A DNA stretch of 56,466 nt, taken from assembly GCA_001628485.1 (NCBI GenBank), contig LURR01000014.1, positions 1 through 56,466 of the forward strand. Reading direction: 5' to 3'. This DNA comes from Marine group II euryarchaeote REDSEA-S11_B3N4 (GTDB lineage: Archaea > Thermoplasmatota > Poseidoniia > Poseidoniales > Thalassarchaeaceae). Of this stretch, positions 32,755-40,514 are shown in pieces. A model generated the notes under the pieces. It made no database searches and was not told the origin of the DNA. It saw nothing but the letters and a program-made list of their open reading frames with translations. A program made the position numbers and the translations under genes. Numbering within the stretch: position 1 is the first letter of the stretch; every line of letters begins with the position of its first letter.

Positions 32755-33999
32755 ATGGGTGCCGCTATCAGCGACATCTTCGCTAGGGCCATCATCGACT
32801 CAAGAGGAAATCCAACAGTTGAAGTCGACTGCCATGTCGATGGTGTATTGAAGGGAAGGGCAGCTGTTCCTTCAGGAGCAAGCACTGGAACACACGAAGC
32901 AGTAGAATTGAGAGATGGCGGGACTCAGTGGATGGGCAAGGGGGTTCAAGACGCGGTTGACAATGTCAACGGTCCAATCAGAGAGGCACTGATCGGAATG
33001 AATCCTTCTGAACAGGAGAGTATCGACTCTCTTCTGATAAAATTGGACGGCTCTGAGAACAAAGGCTCCTTGGGGGCCAATGCCATATTGGGAGCCTCCC
33101 TAGCATGCCTGAGGGCTTCTTCAGAAGGAGAACTTTGGAAGCATATCTCTCACGGAGTCGAGACCAGCCTACCAGTTCCGATGATGAATATTCTGAACGG
33201 CGGAGCACACGCAGAATCGAATGTCGATGTCCAGGAATTCATGGTCGTCCCTCACGGTTTCCAATCCTTCTCGGAGGCTCTAAGAGCTGGAGTCGAGATT
33301 TACCATTCCCTCAAGACCACGTTAAAGCGAGAGGGACTGCTTGGTGGAGTGGGGGACGAAGGGGGCTTCGCCCCGAACCTTTCTAGGAACGAAGAAGGAC
33401 TACGTTTGGTCAGAGAGGCAATAGAGGTAGCAGGATACGCTCCGGGGAAAGAGGTCTCCATAGCCTTAGACGTAGCAGCACAGGAATTCTTCGATGGCTC
33501 AAACTACCTAATTGATGGAGAACTAATATCTGGAACAAATCTCGGTAGAAAATACTCCGATTGGTTGGATGAGTATCCAATCGTGTCAATCGAGGATCCA
33601 TTCGGAGAGGACGATTGGGACTCTTGGAAGAAATTCACCTCCAGAGAAGGACACAGGGTACAGATAGTCGGTGATGACCTGTATGTGACTAATCCTAAGA
33701 GGCTCGAGAAGGGAATCTCTATCCAGGCCTCAAATGCTATACTAATCAAGTTGAACCAGATTGGGACCTTCACTGAGACTATGGAAGTGATTCGCAAGTC
33801 AAGAGAGGCTGGTTTTGGGACTATAATTAGTCATAGGTCAGGAGAGACTTCTGACGACATAATTTCCGATTTGGCCGTTGGCACAAACGCAATGCAGATC
33901 AAGACGGGGGCACCGGCTAGGTCAGACAGGACATCGAAGTACAACCAACTGATTCGAATATCAGAGGAGGTTGGGAACTACTCTCAACTATTCCAATGA
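32755..33999 (+). CDS. eno: Enolase (phosphopyruvate hydratase)
   Basis: A 414-residue enolase. It converts 2-phosphoglycerate to phosphoenolpyruvate in glycolysis and gluconeogenesis. ARAIIDSRGNPTVEVD (8-23) is the N-terminal signature, and PSGASTGTHEAVELRDG carries the flexible catalytic loop. GDEGGFAPN is the proton-relay region. IEDPFGEDD holds a magnesium ligand, and GDDLYVTNP, LIKLNQIGTFTET (catalytic Lys) and SHRSGETSDD complete the active site. Length matches the archaeal/bacterial family. The ATG at 32755 was chosen over a TTG at 32725. The 3' end overlaps the convergent deoxyhypusine-synthase-like gene by about 12 bases. Confidence 0.97.
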   Translation: MGAAISDIFARAIIDSRGNPTVEVDCHVDGVLKGRAAVPSGASTGTHEAVELRDGGTQWMGKGVQDAVDNVNGPIREALIGMNPSEQESIDSLLIKLDGSENKGSLGANAILGASLACLRASSEGELWKHISHGVETSLPVPMMNILNGGAHAESNVDVQEFMVVPHGFQSFSEALRAGVEIYHSLKTTLKREGLLGGVGDEGGFAPNLSRNEEGLRLVREAIEVAGYAPGKEVSIALDVAAQEFFDGSNYLIDGELISGTNLGRKYSDWLDEYPIVSIEDPFGEDDWDSWKKFTSREGHRVQIVGDDLYVTNPKRLEKGISIQASNAILIKLNQIGTFTETMEVIRKSREAGFGTIISHRSGETSDDIISDLAVGTNAMQIKTGAPARSDRTSKYNQLIRISEEVGNYSQLFQ

Positions 34000-34932
34000 G
34001 CAAAGGATCATCGGAAGTACGATGCTTGCATCTGACTCGATTACGAACTGAGGAGTCTCGACTCCCAATTTGCCCCAGCTAATCTTCTCAGTTGGGGGGG
34101 CCCCAGAATAGCCACCGTATGAAGGACTAGACTCTGAGATTTGAGCAAACCATGCCCAAAGTGGAACCTCCACGCCAGCGTCCTGCCTAAGCATAGGTAC
34201 GACTGAGATTGCGAAATCCCCTGAAATTCCGCCTCCGACTTGTAGCATACCCGTGGGAGAGTCGTCCTCTCGATACCAATCCGCAAGAGATTGCATCGCG
34301 TCTAAACCTCCTCTCACAATCGCATTGCTCTTGAGCGTACAGTCTATGACCCTAGCAGAAAGCAGGTTCCCTAGTGTTGAGTCCTCCCAGCCAGGGGTGA
34401 AAATAGGAAGATTGGCATCGGCAGCCGCTACTAACCACGAATCCTCCAGTGCCGAGGAGACCTCGAAATCCCCGTGAAGTAGGAGGTCGTATACGTATTC
34501 GTGTGGGAAGCGACTGTCCCCCACAGCCTCGGATTCCTCCCACAGTGACATCAATGAATCCCCCACTTTGGTGAACGTACTTTCAGGGATTGCTACGTCA
34601 GTAACACGATTCATTCCTCTTTGGTGAAGCTCAGCATCCTCTTCCTTGCTCTGATGCCTCCAATTTGGCACATGCTCGTATTCAGACCTAGAGAAGAGGC
34701 CGAATAACTCCTCTTCCAGATTTGCTCCGGTGCAGCAAATTGCATGCACTTTCTGAGACCTGATTGCGGGGGCTAGGCTCTTTCCGATCTCTGCAGTGGA
34801 CATAGCTCCTGCCAGAGTGATCATCAGTCTCCCTCCTCCATCCAGGAACTCCCTAAGAGAATCTATGCATCTCGCCAGTTCACCGGCATTGAAGTGGGAA
34901 TAGTTGGTTTCTATGAAGTCCCTAATTCCCAT
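33988..34932 (-). CDS. dys: Deoxyhypusine synthase
   Basis: A 314-residue member of the deoxyhypusine synthase family. It moves the aminobutyl group of spermidine to a lysine of translation factor aIF5A. AGAMSTAEIGKSLAPAIRS (family: xGAxSxAGM), TGANLEEELFG (NAD site, TGAN is conserved), DANLPIFTPGWEDSTLG (family PVFxPGxxDGxxG), GGGISGDF, and the active-site region SWGKLG with K288 are all present. Some enzymes of the family make homospermidine instead. The gene directly abuts speD, whose product feeds spermidine synthesis, which favours the hypusine role. The 3' end overlaps enolase on the opposite strand. Confidence 0.9.
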   Translation of the reverse strand: MGIRDFIETNYSHFNAGELARCIDSLREFLDGGGRLMITLAGAMSTAEIGKSLAPAIRSQKVHAICCTGANLEEELFGLFSRSEYEHVPNWRHQSKEEDAELHQRGMNRVTDVAIPESTFTKVGDSLMSLWEESEAVGDSRFPHEYVYDLLLHGDFEVSSALEDSWLVAAADANLPIFTPGWEDSTLGNLLSARVIDCTLKSNAIVRGGLDAMQSLADWYREDDSPTGMLQVGGGISGDFAISVVPMLRQDAGVEVPLWAWFAQISESSPSYGGYSGAPPTEKISWGKLGVETPQFVIESDASIVLPMILCSLE

Positions 34933-35334
34933 CTAATCACTCCTGAATCGTTCGACTCTCTTCTCGAAAACTTTCCTCAAGCCGGGAATCTCGGATACCA
35001 GCGCGTCATTGATCTTGCCTGCTACCTCAGAGGGGTCGCTATCTCCACAAGTGAAGACGTCGACGGCTAGAATTCCCCTCTCTGAGTAGCAATGTGCCGT
35101 TACATGGCTCTCATCGATAAGAACTACAGCAGCAAAACCAGGGGGGCTATCTTCTCCATCGAATATCTCTACGTGTGAATGGACCTCCCTCACTCCTGAC
35201 TGCCTTACGCACTCCCTTAGAACCGATAGTACCCACTCTCCGTCTCCAGTTTCCCCCCTCTTGTAGTTGACATAGTCTAGAAGGACATGGGAACCTGCAG
35301 ATTCGATATCGTCCACAGTCCCGAGCCAAGTCAC
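34933..35334 (-). CDS. speD: S-adenosylmethionine decarboxylase proenzyme (class 1B)
   Basis: A 133-residue proenzyme. It self-cleaves to form an N-terminal pyruvoyl group and decarboxylates SAM to supply aminopropyl groups for spermidine. GSHVLLDYVN (14-23) is the conserved start. The cleavage site is E75-S76 in DESHVTAHC, with His81 and Cys96 matching the roles of the processing His and Cys in the well-studied Thermotoga enzyme (spacing 5 and 15 residues, as expected). VDVFTCGD is the C-terminal signature. Its stop is directly followed by the deoxyhypusine synthase start, making a polyamine/hypusine pair. Confidence 0.95.
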   Translation of the reverse strand: MTWLGTVDDIESAGSHVLLDYVNYKRGETGDGEWVLSVLRECVRQSGVREVHSHVEIFDGEDSPPGFAAVVLIDESHVTAHCYSERGILAVDVFTCGDSDPSEVAGKINDALVSEIPGLRKVFEKRVERFRSD

Positions 35335-35347
35335 CGAGATTTCAAAC

Positions 35348-36484
35348 TCACTCTTGCAATAGCCAGGACTTGAGCCTCCTCAAACCCTCCATAATGTCCT
35401 CTTCATCAGCAGCATATGAGATCCTGACGAAACCCTCGCCTCCTGTAATCAGAGACGCCGGGATTAGTTGGACTCCTGCCTCTAATGCCCCATCTGCGAA
35501 TTCGATATCGGTCATCCCAGTCCCTGTTACGTCTGCGAATACGTAGAAAGCACCCTCTGGTTCCGGGACCCTTATTCCTGGGATGGAAGACAGCCCTTCC
35601 GTCATCAGCTTCCTTCTCTTCCTGTACTCATTGTTGAACTCCTGTACCGAGTCCTCGCATTCCAGTGCTACCTTGGCTGCATCCATCATGAATGTCGGGA
35701 TATGGGATGCTGAGTTGGCCTGGCTCTTCACCGCTGCTCTCATCGCCTCGCTCGGACCCGTGAGAAAACCTACTCTCATCCCGGTCATAGCCCAAGACTT
35801 TGACCACCCATTGACCACAATAGTCCTCTCCTTCCCTCCGGGAATTGACGATGGAGAAACGTGAGGCCAATCGACCCAAACCATTCGAGCGTATATCTCG
35901 TCAGAAACTATCCACAAGTCATTCTCAACGGCTATATCCACAATCTCCCTGATTTCCTCAGGAGTGAATACGGCTCCAGTTGGATTGCATGGAGAATTTA
36001 TGAGAATCATTTTGGTCTTCTCAGTTACGGCTTCTCTAATTGCCTCCAAATCAGGGTGAAAGCTATCCATTTTCACATTCACATGCACGGGCACTGCTCC
36101 GATGAATTCCAGCATCGGCTCGTATGATGCCCATGATGGGGAAAGGAGAATAGCTTCGTCTCCTGGCATAGTTGTAATCAAGAATGAGTACAGAAGGGCC
36201 TGCTTCGCCCCAGGAGTCACTACGATATCATCCGCCCTTGCCTTGATGTCATGGTGGATTCTGAGGTATTCGGAAACGGCATTGCATAGTTCTAGTGAAC
36301 CCGGTCCTCTGGTGTACTTTGTCTTCCCTTCTTCGAGACCCCTAATCGCAGCATCGACGATAGGGGATGGAGTTTCGAAACCGGGTTCGCCGACGGTCCA
36401 TCTGACGACCTCGGGCCCCGGAGGCTGGAGATAAGGGGCGAAACCGACACCGAGGCCCTCGAAGCGGGAAGACACATGAGGCAT
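35348..36484 (-). CDS. PLP aminotransferase class I/II (aspartate/aromatic type)
   Basis: A 378-residue fold-type I aminotransferase. VGEPGFETPSPIVDAAIRGL is the usual N-terminal block. The active site includes NSPCNPTGAVF (Asn, Pro loop), DEIYARMVW (PLP Asp and Tyr), WSKSWAMTGMRVGF (PLP Lys in the SKSWAMTG motif), and SYAADEEDI at the end with the substrate Arg in GFVRISY. Candidate substrates are aspartate, aromatic or branched amino acids, and sequence alone does not decide. The ATG at 36484 was preferred to a TTG at 36541. It reads divergently from tRNA-Cys and is followed by speD 13 bases on. Confidence 0.9.
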   Translation of the reverse strand: MPHVSSRFEGLGVGFAPYLQPPGPEVVRWTVGEPGFETPSPIVDAAIRGLEEGKTKYTRGPGSLELCNAVSEYLRIHHDIKARADDIVVTPGAKQALLYSFLITTMPGDEAILLSPSWASYEPMLEFIGAVPVHVNVKMDSFHPDLEAIREAVTEKTKMILINSPCNPTGAVFTPEEIREIVDIAVENDLWIVSDEIYARMVWVDWPHVSPSSIPGGKERTIVVNGWSKSWAMTGMRVGFLTGPSEAMRAAVKSQANSASHIPTFMMDAAKVALECEDSVQEFNNEYRKRRKLMTEGLSSIPGIRVPEPEGAFYVFADVTGTGMTDIEFADGALEAGVQLIPASLITGGEGFVRISYAADEEDIMEGLRRLKSWLLQE

Positions 36485-36568
36485 GCCTTTCACACCGGCA
36501 CCCACCCAATGAAGGTATGCCGGAACGCGGACAGCCTTCAAGAAAGAAAGTACGGTCGGCGGGATGAA

Positions 36569-36642
36569 GCACGAGTGGCAGAGCAGCTATGCAATGGACT
36601 GCAGATCCATGGACCCGGGTGCAAATCCCGGCTCGTGCTCCA
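36569..36642 (+). tRNA. tRNA-Cys (anticodon GCA) with unusual elbow positions
   Basis: A complete tRNA: acceptor GCACGAG/CTCGTGC, D-arm beginning GCAGAG, anticodon stem ATGGA/TCCAT with GCA at 34-36, T-stem CCGGG/CCCGG. The discriminator is T, as for cysteine, and CCA follows in the genome (36640-36642). The D-loop reads AGCAGCTA where GG is expected at 18-19, giving A18 G19. The T-loop is TGCAAAT where TTC is expected, giving G55. So both partners of the 18-55 elbow contact differ from consensus, while 19-56 remains G-C. Otherwise it is a normal tRNA. Confidence 0.95.
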
Positions 36643-36647
36643 CCTAT

Positions 36648-37658
36648 TCACAGACCTGATATCTGTACTATCATGAACGCTGCCGATATCACTATTGCAA
36701 CCATCACGAACAAACGATCGAAGCCCCCCGAATCCAGCGGCTCGCCCTGGAAGGTCATACCATCCTCGATGCCCTCATCCCTGAGCCTTAGGTAGACTAG
36801 GAGGAAAATGAGCATGGTCGCCGGTCCCGAAATTGCATCCATCTCATTCTGCTCTGAGAACTCCCTAACCGGACCGAAGACGAAACCGAAGTAGTTGGCT
36901 ATCGTCACTGTAAGGAAAGCGAAGAGTGCAGGGTGTGCTACCGCCCACATCCCCCTAGCACCTTGGGTCAGAAGAACGACTGCCCATAGTACGTAAGTCA
37001 GTAGAAGAGCCCCAGTGAAGGCCACAGTAACTTTCGAAGGAGCTAACAGGCCATCCATGGCATTCCCCGGAGTGACCGCGTCAATTACGGATTCCGGGTC
37101 CACTATCTGCCTGAACACGTAGAAGATTCCTGTGGCGATGACTACTACCAGACCCACCAGAGCCACTGGGTCCTTGATACCGTTACCGAACGAGAGCGAG
37201 TCCAAGCCCTCATGAACTTCGTCTTCCGAACGGAGCATCATATACGCGCCGGCATATGCCAAGGTCACGATGGGAGTGAGGAACTTGGGGGCCTCGCTAG
37301 ACTCGCTAGCATCGTTCCAAAACATCCAGATCACTGCGCTGGCTACGACTAGTCCAGCCAGAACGGGGAGCATCACCTTCCACATGCCACGCGCACCCTC
37401 ATTGAGAATCAACATGGTCGACATGAAAATCCCGAACATCAGAATGCCGTTGAATGCGAACTCTGGTGCGCCAGCACCATACGCTGGATCGCTCAGGGGG
37501 GCACCATTGTCAAGCAAGGTGAAGCAATCTTCTCCTGCGGTAGTGTAACACGCCGAGAAGAACATGAAGTTCAACGAGTAGACCAGTGTTACTAGGGCAG
37601 TCAGAAGAAGCAGCGCTTCGCCGGGCGTCGATTTTATCCTATCAAAGACTAGGGCCAT
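36648..37658 (-). CDS. Membrane protein with internally duplicated four-helix unit
   Basis: A 336-residue polytopic protein of about eight helices with a clear internal repeat. In the first half, FAFNGILMFGIFMSTMLILNEGARGMWKVMLPVLAGL is followed by an aromatic helix, a SESSEAPKF loop, and a LTPIVTLAYAGAYMMLR helix. In the second half, VAFTGALLLTYVLWAVVLLTQGARGMWAVAHPALFAFL is followed by a GFVFGPVREFSEQNE loop and a GPATMLIFLLVYLRLRDEG helix. The GARGMWxVxxP motif begins each half. The family is unknown to me. It lies just behind tRNA-Cys on the opposite strand (a few bases), with no enzyme motif. A transport or sensor role is possible. Confidence 0.7.
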   Translation of the reverse strand: MALVFDRIKSTPGEALLLLTALVTLVYSLNFMFFSACYTTAGEDCFTLLDNGAPLSDPAYGAGAPEFAFNGILMFGIFMSTMLILNEGARGMWKVMLPVLAGLVVASAVIWMFWNDASESSEAPKFLTPIVTLAYAGAYMMLRSEDEVHEGLDSLSFGNGIKDPVALVGLVVVIATGIFYVFRQIVDPESVIDAVTPGNAMDGLLAPSKVTVAFTGALLLTYVLWAVVLLTQGARGMWAVAHPALFAFLTVTIANYFGFVFGPVREFSEQNEMDAISGPATMLIFLLVYLRLRDEGIEDGMTFQGEPLDSGGFDRLFVMVAIVISAAFMIVQISGL

Positions 37659-37702
37659 GAATCACAGGCTTAGCATGATAATATAATCTGTTAGGGCATA
37701 TT

Positions 37703-38656
37703 CTACGGGGAGAAGGGGAGATTCTCAGGGTCTACGTTTCCACCACACAGAATAATTCCAATAGATCCGATTCCTTGCTTTTCTCTGAACTCATCCTTCA
37801 GTACTGCTGCAAGAGATATGGCTCCACTGGGTTCCACGATCATCCCGAACTCTTCGTGAATCAGAGTCATTGCCTCTAGCACAGCATTGTCACTTACGGT
37901 GACAATTTCTTCTACATGGCTCTTGATGATTGGCCATGTCTTCTCACCCATGCTGGTCAAGAGACCATCACAGATAGTATCCGGACCTGTCTGGGGCACA
38001 TACTCCCCGGTCTCTAAGGACCTAGCAGCATCATCAGCCCCTTCTGGCTCTGCTCCGAAAATTCGAGCCTCCGGAAGCAGAGCTCGGGTGGAAATGCACG
38101 TCCCAGACATCAGGCCACCTCCGCCTATAGGGGACAAGACGGCATCAAGGACCCCACAATCCTCAATCATCTCCTTCGCTGCAGTTCCTTGTCCGGCTAT
38201 GACGCTGAGGTTGTCAAACGGATGGATGAAGGTCGCCCCAGTCCTTTCAAGCACCGAATTCGCAGTAGAAATCCTCGCATCTAGGTTAGGCTCGCAGAGG
38301 ATCACCTCTGCACCATGGCTAATGACGCCGTTGATCTTAACCTTGGGAGCGTTGTTAGGCATCACGATATAAGCAGGAACCCCCCTCTGCTTTGCAGCCA
38401 AAGCGACTGCCTGTCCGTGGTTCCCGCTACTGTGAGTGCAAAGACCATTCTCTGCCTCGTCCCCGAGGACTCTTACTGCATTCGAAGCCCCTCGGAATTT
38501 GAACGCCTTGACGTGTTGGGCATTCTCACATTTCATGAAAACCTTCCTTCCAGCGATTTCGTCTATTTTCGCAGAATTTACAACTGGTGTCCTCACAATC
38601 ACTCCTTCGAGCGCTTTAGCAGCCTCGACGATATCAGAGAACGCAACGTCTTCCAT
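37703..38656 (-). CDS. Threonine/serine dehydratase or serine racemase-like PLP enzyme
   Basis: A 317-residue fold-type II PLP enzyme. RTPVVNSAKIDEIAG is the typical N-terminus. The PLP Lys is in AFKFRGASNA. HSSGNHGQAVALAAKQRGVPAYIVMP is the SSGNHG substrate loop, and SPIGGGGLMSGT is the tetraglycine PLP phosphate loop. IVEPSGAISLAAV and IGIILCGGNVD close the domain. It lacks the C-terminal ACT-like regulatory domain of biosynthetic IlvA, so it belongs to the short catabolic or racemase-like class. It deaminates threonine or serine, or racemises serine. It shares a 62-base divergent region with the next membrane protein. Confidence 0.88.
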   Translation of the reverse strand: MEDVAFSDIVEAAKALEGVIVRTPVVNSAKIDEIAGRKVFMKCENAQHVKAFKFRGASNAVRVLGDEAENGLCTHSSGNHGQAVALAAKQRGVPAYIVMPNNAPKVKINGVISHGAEVILCEPNLDARISTANSVLERTGATFIHPFDNLSVIAGQGTAAKEMIEDCGVLDAVLSPIGGGGLMSGTCISTRALLPEARIFGAEPEGADDAARSLETGEYVPQTGPDTICDGLLTSMGEKTWPIIKSHVEEIVTVSDNAVLEAMTLIHEEFGMIVEPSGAISLAAVLKDEFREKQGIGSIGIILCGGNVDPENLPFSP

Positions 38657-38718
38657 GTCTTCTCAGGCCTCGCAGATGAGAGCAATACATCATTACTACG
38701 GCTCGGCCTGATCACTCC

Positions 38719-39132
38719 ATGGGGGGCCAAAGCGAGCCGCGGTGGAAGCCGCATGCAATCGCAGCCGGGGTATTAATTCTCGATGCCCTCGTGCTCGGCG
38801 TTGCACCGAGCGGACCTTGGGACGACTCCAGTTTTTCCAGAGGGCTAATCGGTCTTGTGGGGGCATGCTTAGCCTATGTGGCTTGGTATCGTCGAACATT
38901 CAAAAGAAAGGGACTAGTCCCTTGGATTGACCTTTGGGAGAAACCAGAGGAGTCCGCCAGACTAGTTCTATATGCCTCCATAGGATTTCTAACAATTTCC
39001 TGGATAGCCGGCAATCCAATGCAACCTCACCTTCCTGATCCAACCGGGCTCGTCCTGGTTCTAGTTGGACTCCTTCTGGGCCTCCAGGCAGTATACGTGT
39101 ATCTCGTCATCGGCCCTCTAAAGGAGGAGTAA
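38719..39132 (+). CDS. Small integral membrane protein
   Basis: A 137-residue protein with four predicted helices and no recognised family. Helix 1 is HAIAAGVLILDALVLGVA, helix 2 GLIGLVGACLAYVAWY, then a basic loop RRTFKRKG, helix 3 RLVLYASIGFLTISWIAG, and helix 4 GLVLVLVGLLLGLQAVYVYLVIG. The PWIDLWEKPEESA segment between helices 2 and 3 is polar and may form a surface patch. The ATG start at 38719 is the first after the divergent region. Stop-to-stop spacing to the RNase H gene is one base. Function unknown. Confidence 0.6.
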   Translation: MGGQSEPRWKPHAIAAGVLILDALVLGVAPSGPWDDSSFSRGLIGLVGACLAYVAWYRRTFKRKGLVPWIDLWEKPEESARLVLYASIGFLTISWIAGNPMQPHLPDPTGLVLVLVGLLLGLQAVYVYLVIGPLKEE

Positions 39133-39133
39133 A

Positions 39134-39679
39134 CTACCTCTTCCCGGGTTTCCAGAACTGCAGAGGTAGTGGAGACTCTCCTTTCATAGCCCTGAAAGCT
39201 AGATGATCAGCTCGCTCATTCCACCTATGACCGGTGTGAGCAGGCACATGCTCACCACTCAGAATAATCAGGCCAGATACTTCCCTCCATAGAGAACTCA
39301 CTCTCCTTGCTAATTCTTGATTTGCCTTTGCCTCCCAAGTCCCCGAGGCTATATTCAATGCATAAGTCGAGTCACTCCTTACTATTGCTGCCTCTATCCC
39401 CTTCTCTAGAACAACCCACCTCAGAGCATGGGCGATCGCCGATAGCTCGGCGGTGTTGTTAGAACCCACTTCGGCGCCCAAAAAACCACCATCCTCTGGA
39501 TCTGTGACGACATGTCCGAATGATTCCGTCAAGAGAATCCCCTTTCCGTTTCCAGACCCGGTATCCTCTGAGATTACGCAGAAACCCCATCCAGCCTTGG
39601 TATCTGATGTAACATTACGATTCTCTCCACATGAACCGTCAACGTAGATGTGTACCGGCCGAGTAGACCCCATGGTCAC
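39134..39679 (-). CDS. rnhA: Ribonuclease HI
   Basis: A 181-residue RNase H type 1. It hydrolyses the RNA strand of RNA-DNA hybrids. The four acidic catalytic positions are D14 (HIYVDGSCG), E78 (NNTAELSA), D103 (RSDSTYALN) and D158 (NERADHLA), with a His in HTGHRWN. The length is slightly above classical RNase HI because of a loop around residues 35-70 (SEDTGSGNGKGILL...). Type 1 enzymes are less usual in archaea than type 2, and this copy looks bacterial-like. Its GTG start overlaps the gcvH stop by four bases; an ATG at 39673 is the alternative start. Confidence 0.9.
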   Translation of the reverse strand: MTMGSTRPVHIYVDGSCGENRNVTSDTKAGWGFCVISEDTGSGNGKGILLTESFGHVVTDPEDGGFLGAEVGSNNTAELSAIAHALRWVVLEKGIEAAIVRSDSTYALNIASGTWEAKANQELARRVSSLWREVSGLIILSGEHVPAHTGHRWNERADHLAFRAMKGESPLPLQFWKPGKR

Positions 39680-40059
39680 TCTCCGATAAGTTTGGAGTAA
39701 CTGCCTGCATCTAGAAGCCCACTCATATCTAAATCAGGACCTACTTTGATTTTGCATATCCACCCTGAGCCATATGGGTCCTCGTTTATTTGCTCTGGCG
39801 AATCTTCTAGAGAATGGTTGACTTCAGTTATAGTACCGGGGACAGGGGCATAAATCTCGCTAACCGACTTCACAGATTCAACACTCGCAAAGGACTCCAT
39901 CGCACTCACCTCGATGTCGGTTTCGGGAAGCTCTACCCAGACCACCTCAGTCAAGGCATTCTGGGCAAAGTCGGTTATTCCTATACTCACCTCGTCTCCT
40001 TCAACTCTAACCCATTCATGCTCCTCGGTGTATTTCAGCTCTTCAGGAACGTCTCCCAT
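39676..40059 (-). CDS. gcvH: Glycine cleavage system H protein
   Basis: A 127-residue lipoyl carrier protein. LKYTEEHEWVRVEGDEVSIGITDFAQNALTEVVWVELP is the standard N-terminal half of GcvH. The lipoylated Lys is K64 in ESVKSVSEIYAPV, with the usual ESVK. The C-terminus (NEDPYGSGWICKIKV) is typical. It shuttles the aminomethyl group of glycine between the P, T and L proteins, none of which lie in this window. The ATG at 40059 was preferred to an upstream TTG. The RNase H start overlaps its stop. GcvH can also carry lipoate in other pathways, so the pathway use is not certain. Confidence 0.96.
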   Translation of the reverse strand: MGDVPEELKYTEEHEWVRVEGDEVSIGITDFAQNALTEVVWVELPETDIEVSAMESFASVESVKSVSEIYAPVPGTITEVNHSLEDSPEQINEDPYGSGWICKIKVGPDLDMSGLLDAGSYSKLIGE

Positions 40060-40110
40060 TGCAACTACCAATCAACGCGGGCAGTGGACATAGGGTCAAG
40101 TTTTCGCTCT

Positions 40111-40497
40111 CTACTCCTCACTGTGTTTCGACTCCAGATGCTCCATCTCCATCCTAGCCCATTTGGAACTAAGACCCTGCATGCTTGCCTCATCCCTCTC
40201 TTTTTCTAACCTAGATATCATTGCGTCTTCGGCTTCTCTACTGATCATTGAGTCTGTAGGCCATCTCCCGTGTTCCTTCCCCCTACCCGCTGCTAATGAG
40301 ACAAGCAGAATCGAGGCTAAGACAGAGATTGCACAGACTACCGAGAAGACTCCGAACTCTGAAAAATCAGTGAATCTACCATCTACGACTGCAATGGATG
40401 TAACGGCTAATAGACAGAGAATGAATCCCGACAGGAGCCTGCTCATCCTCGAAGCCGGAGACTCCATGCCTTTTTCGAATTCGACACTTCCAATCAA
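40111..40497 (-). CDS. Small two-helix membrane protein
   Basis: A 128-residue protein that I do not recognise. It has a cytoplasmic N-terminal stretch, then two membrane helices (LSGFILCLLAVTSIAVVDG and FGVFSVVCAISVLASILLVSLAAG). A charged cytoplasmic C-terminal half (GRGKEHGRWPTDSMISREAEDAMISRLEKERDEASMQ) is likely to form a coiled coil. The C-terminus ends HLESKHSEE. It sits between gcvH and the THEP1 NTPase on the same strand with gaps of 51 and 17 bases. No function assigned. Confidence 0.6.
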   Translation of the reverse strand: MIGSVEFEKGMESPASRMSRLLSGFILCLLAVTSIAVVDGRFTDFSEFGVFSVVCAISVLASILLVSLAAGRGKEHGRWPTDSMISREAEDAMISRLEKERDEASMQGLSSKWARMEMEHLESKHSEE

Positions 40498-40514
40498 CTT
40501 GACCTAAGTAAGTA

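Noticed and set aside
38663-38711. TCAGGCC and GGCCTGA inverted repeat in the dehydratase divergent region
   Set aside because: Arms are only 7 bases with a 35-base spacer; this can arise by chance and no second signal supports it.
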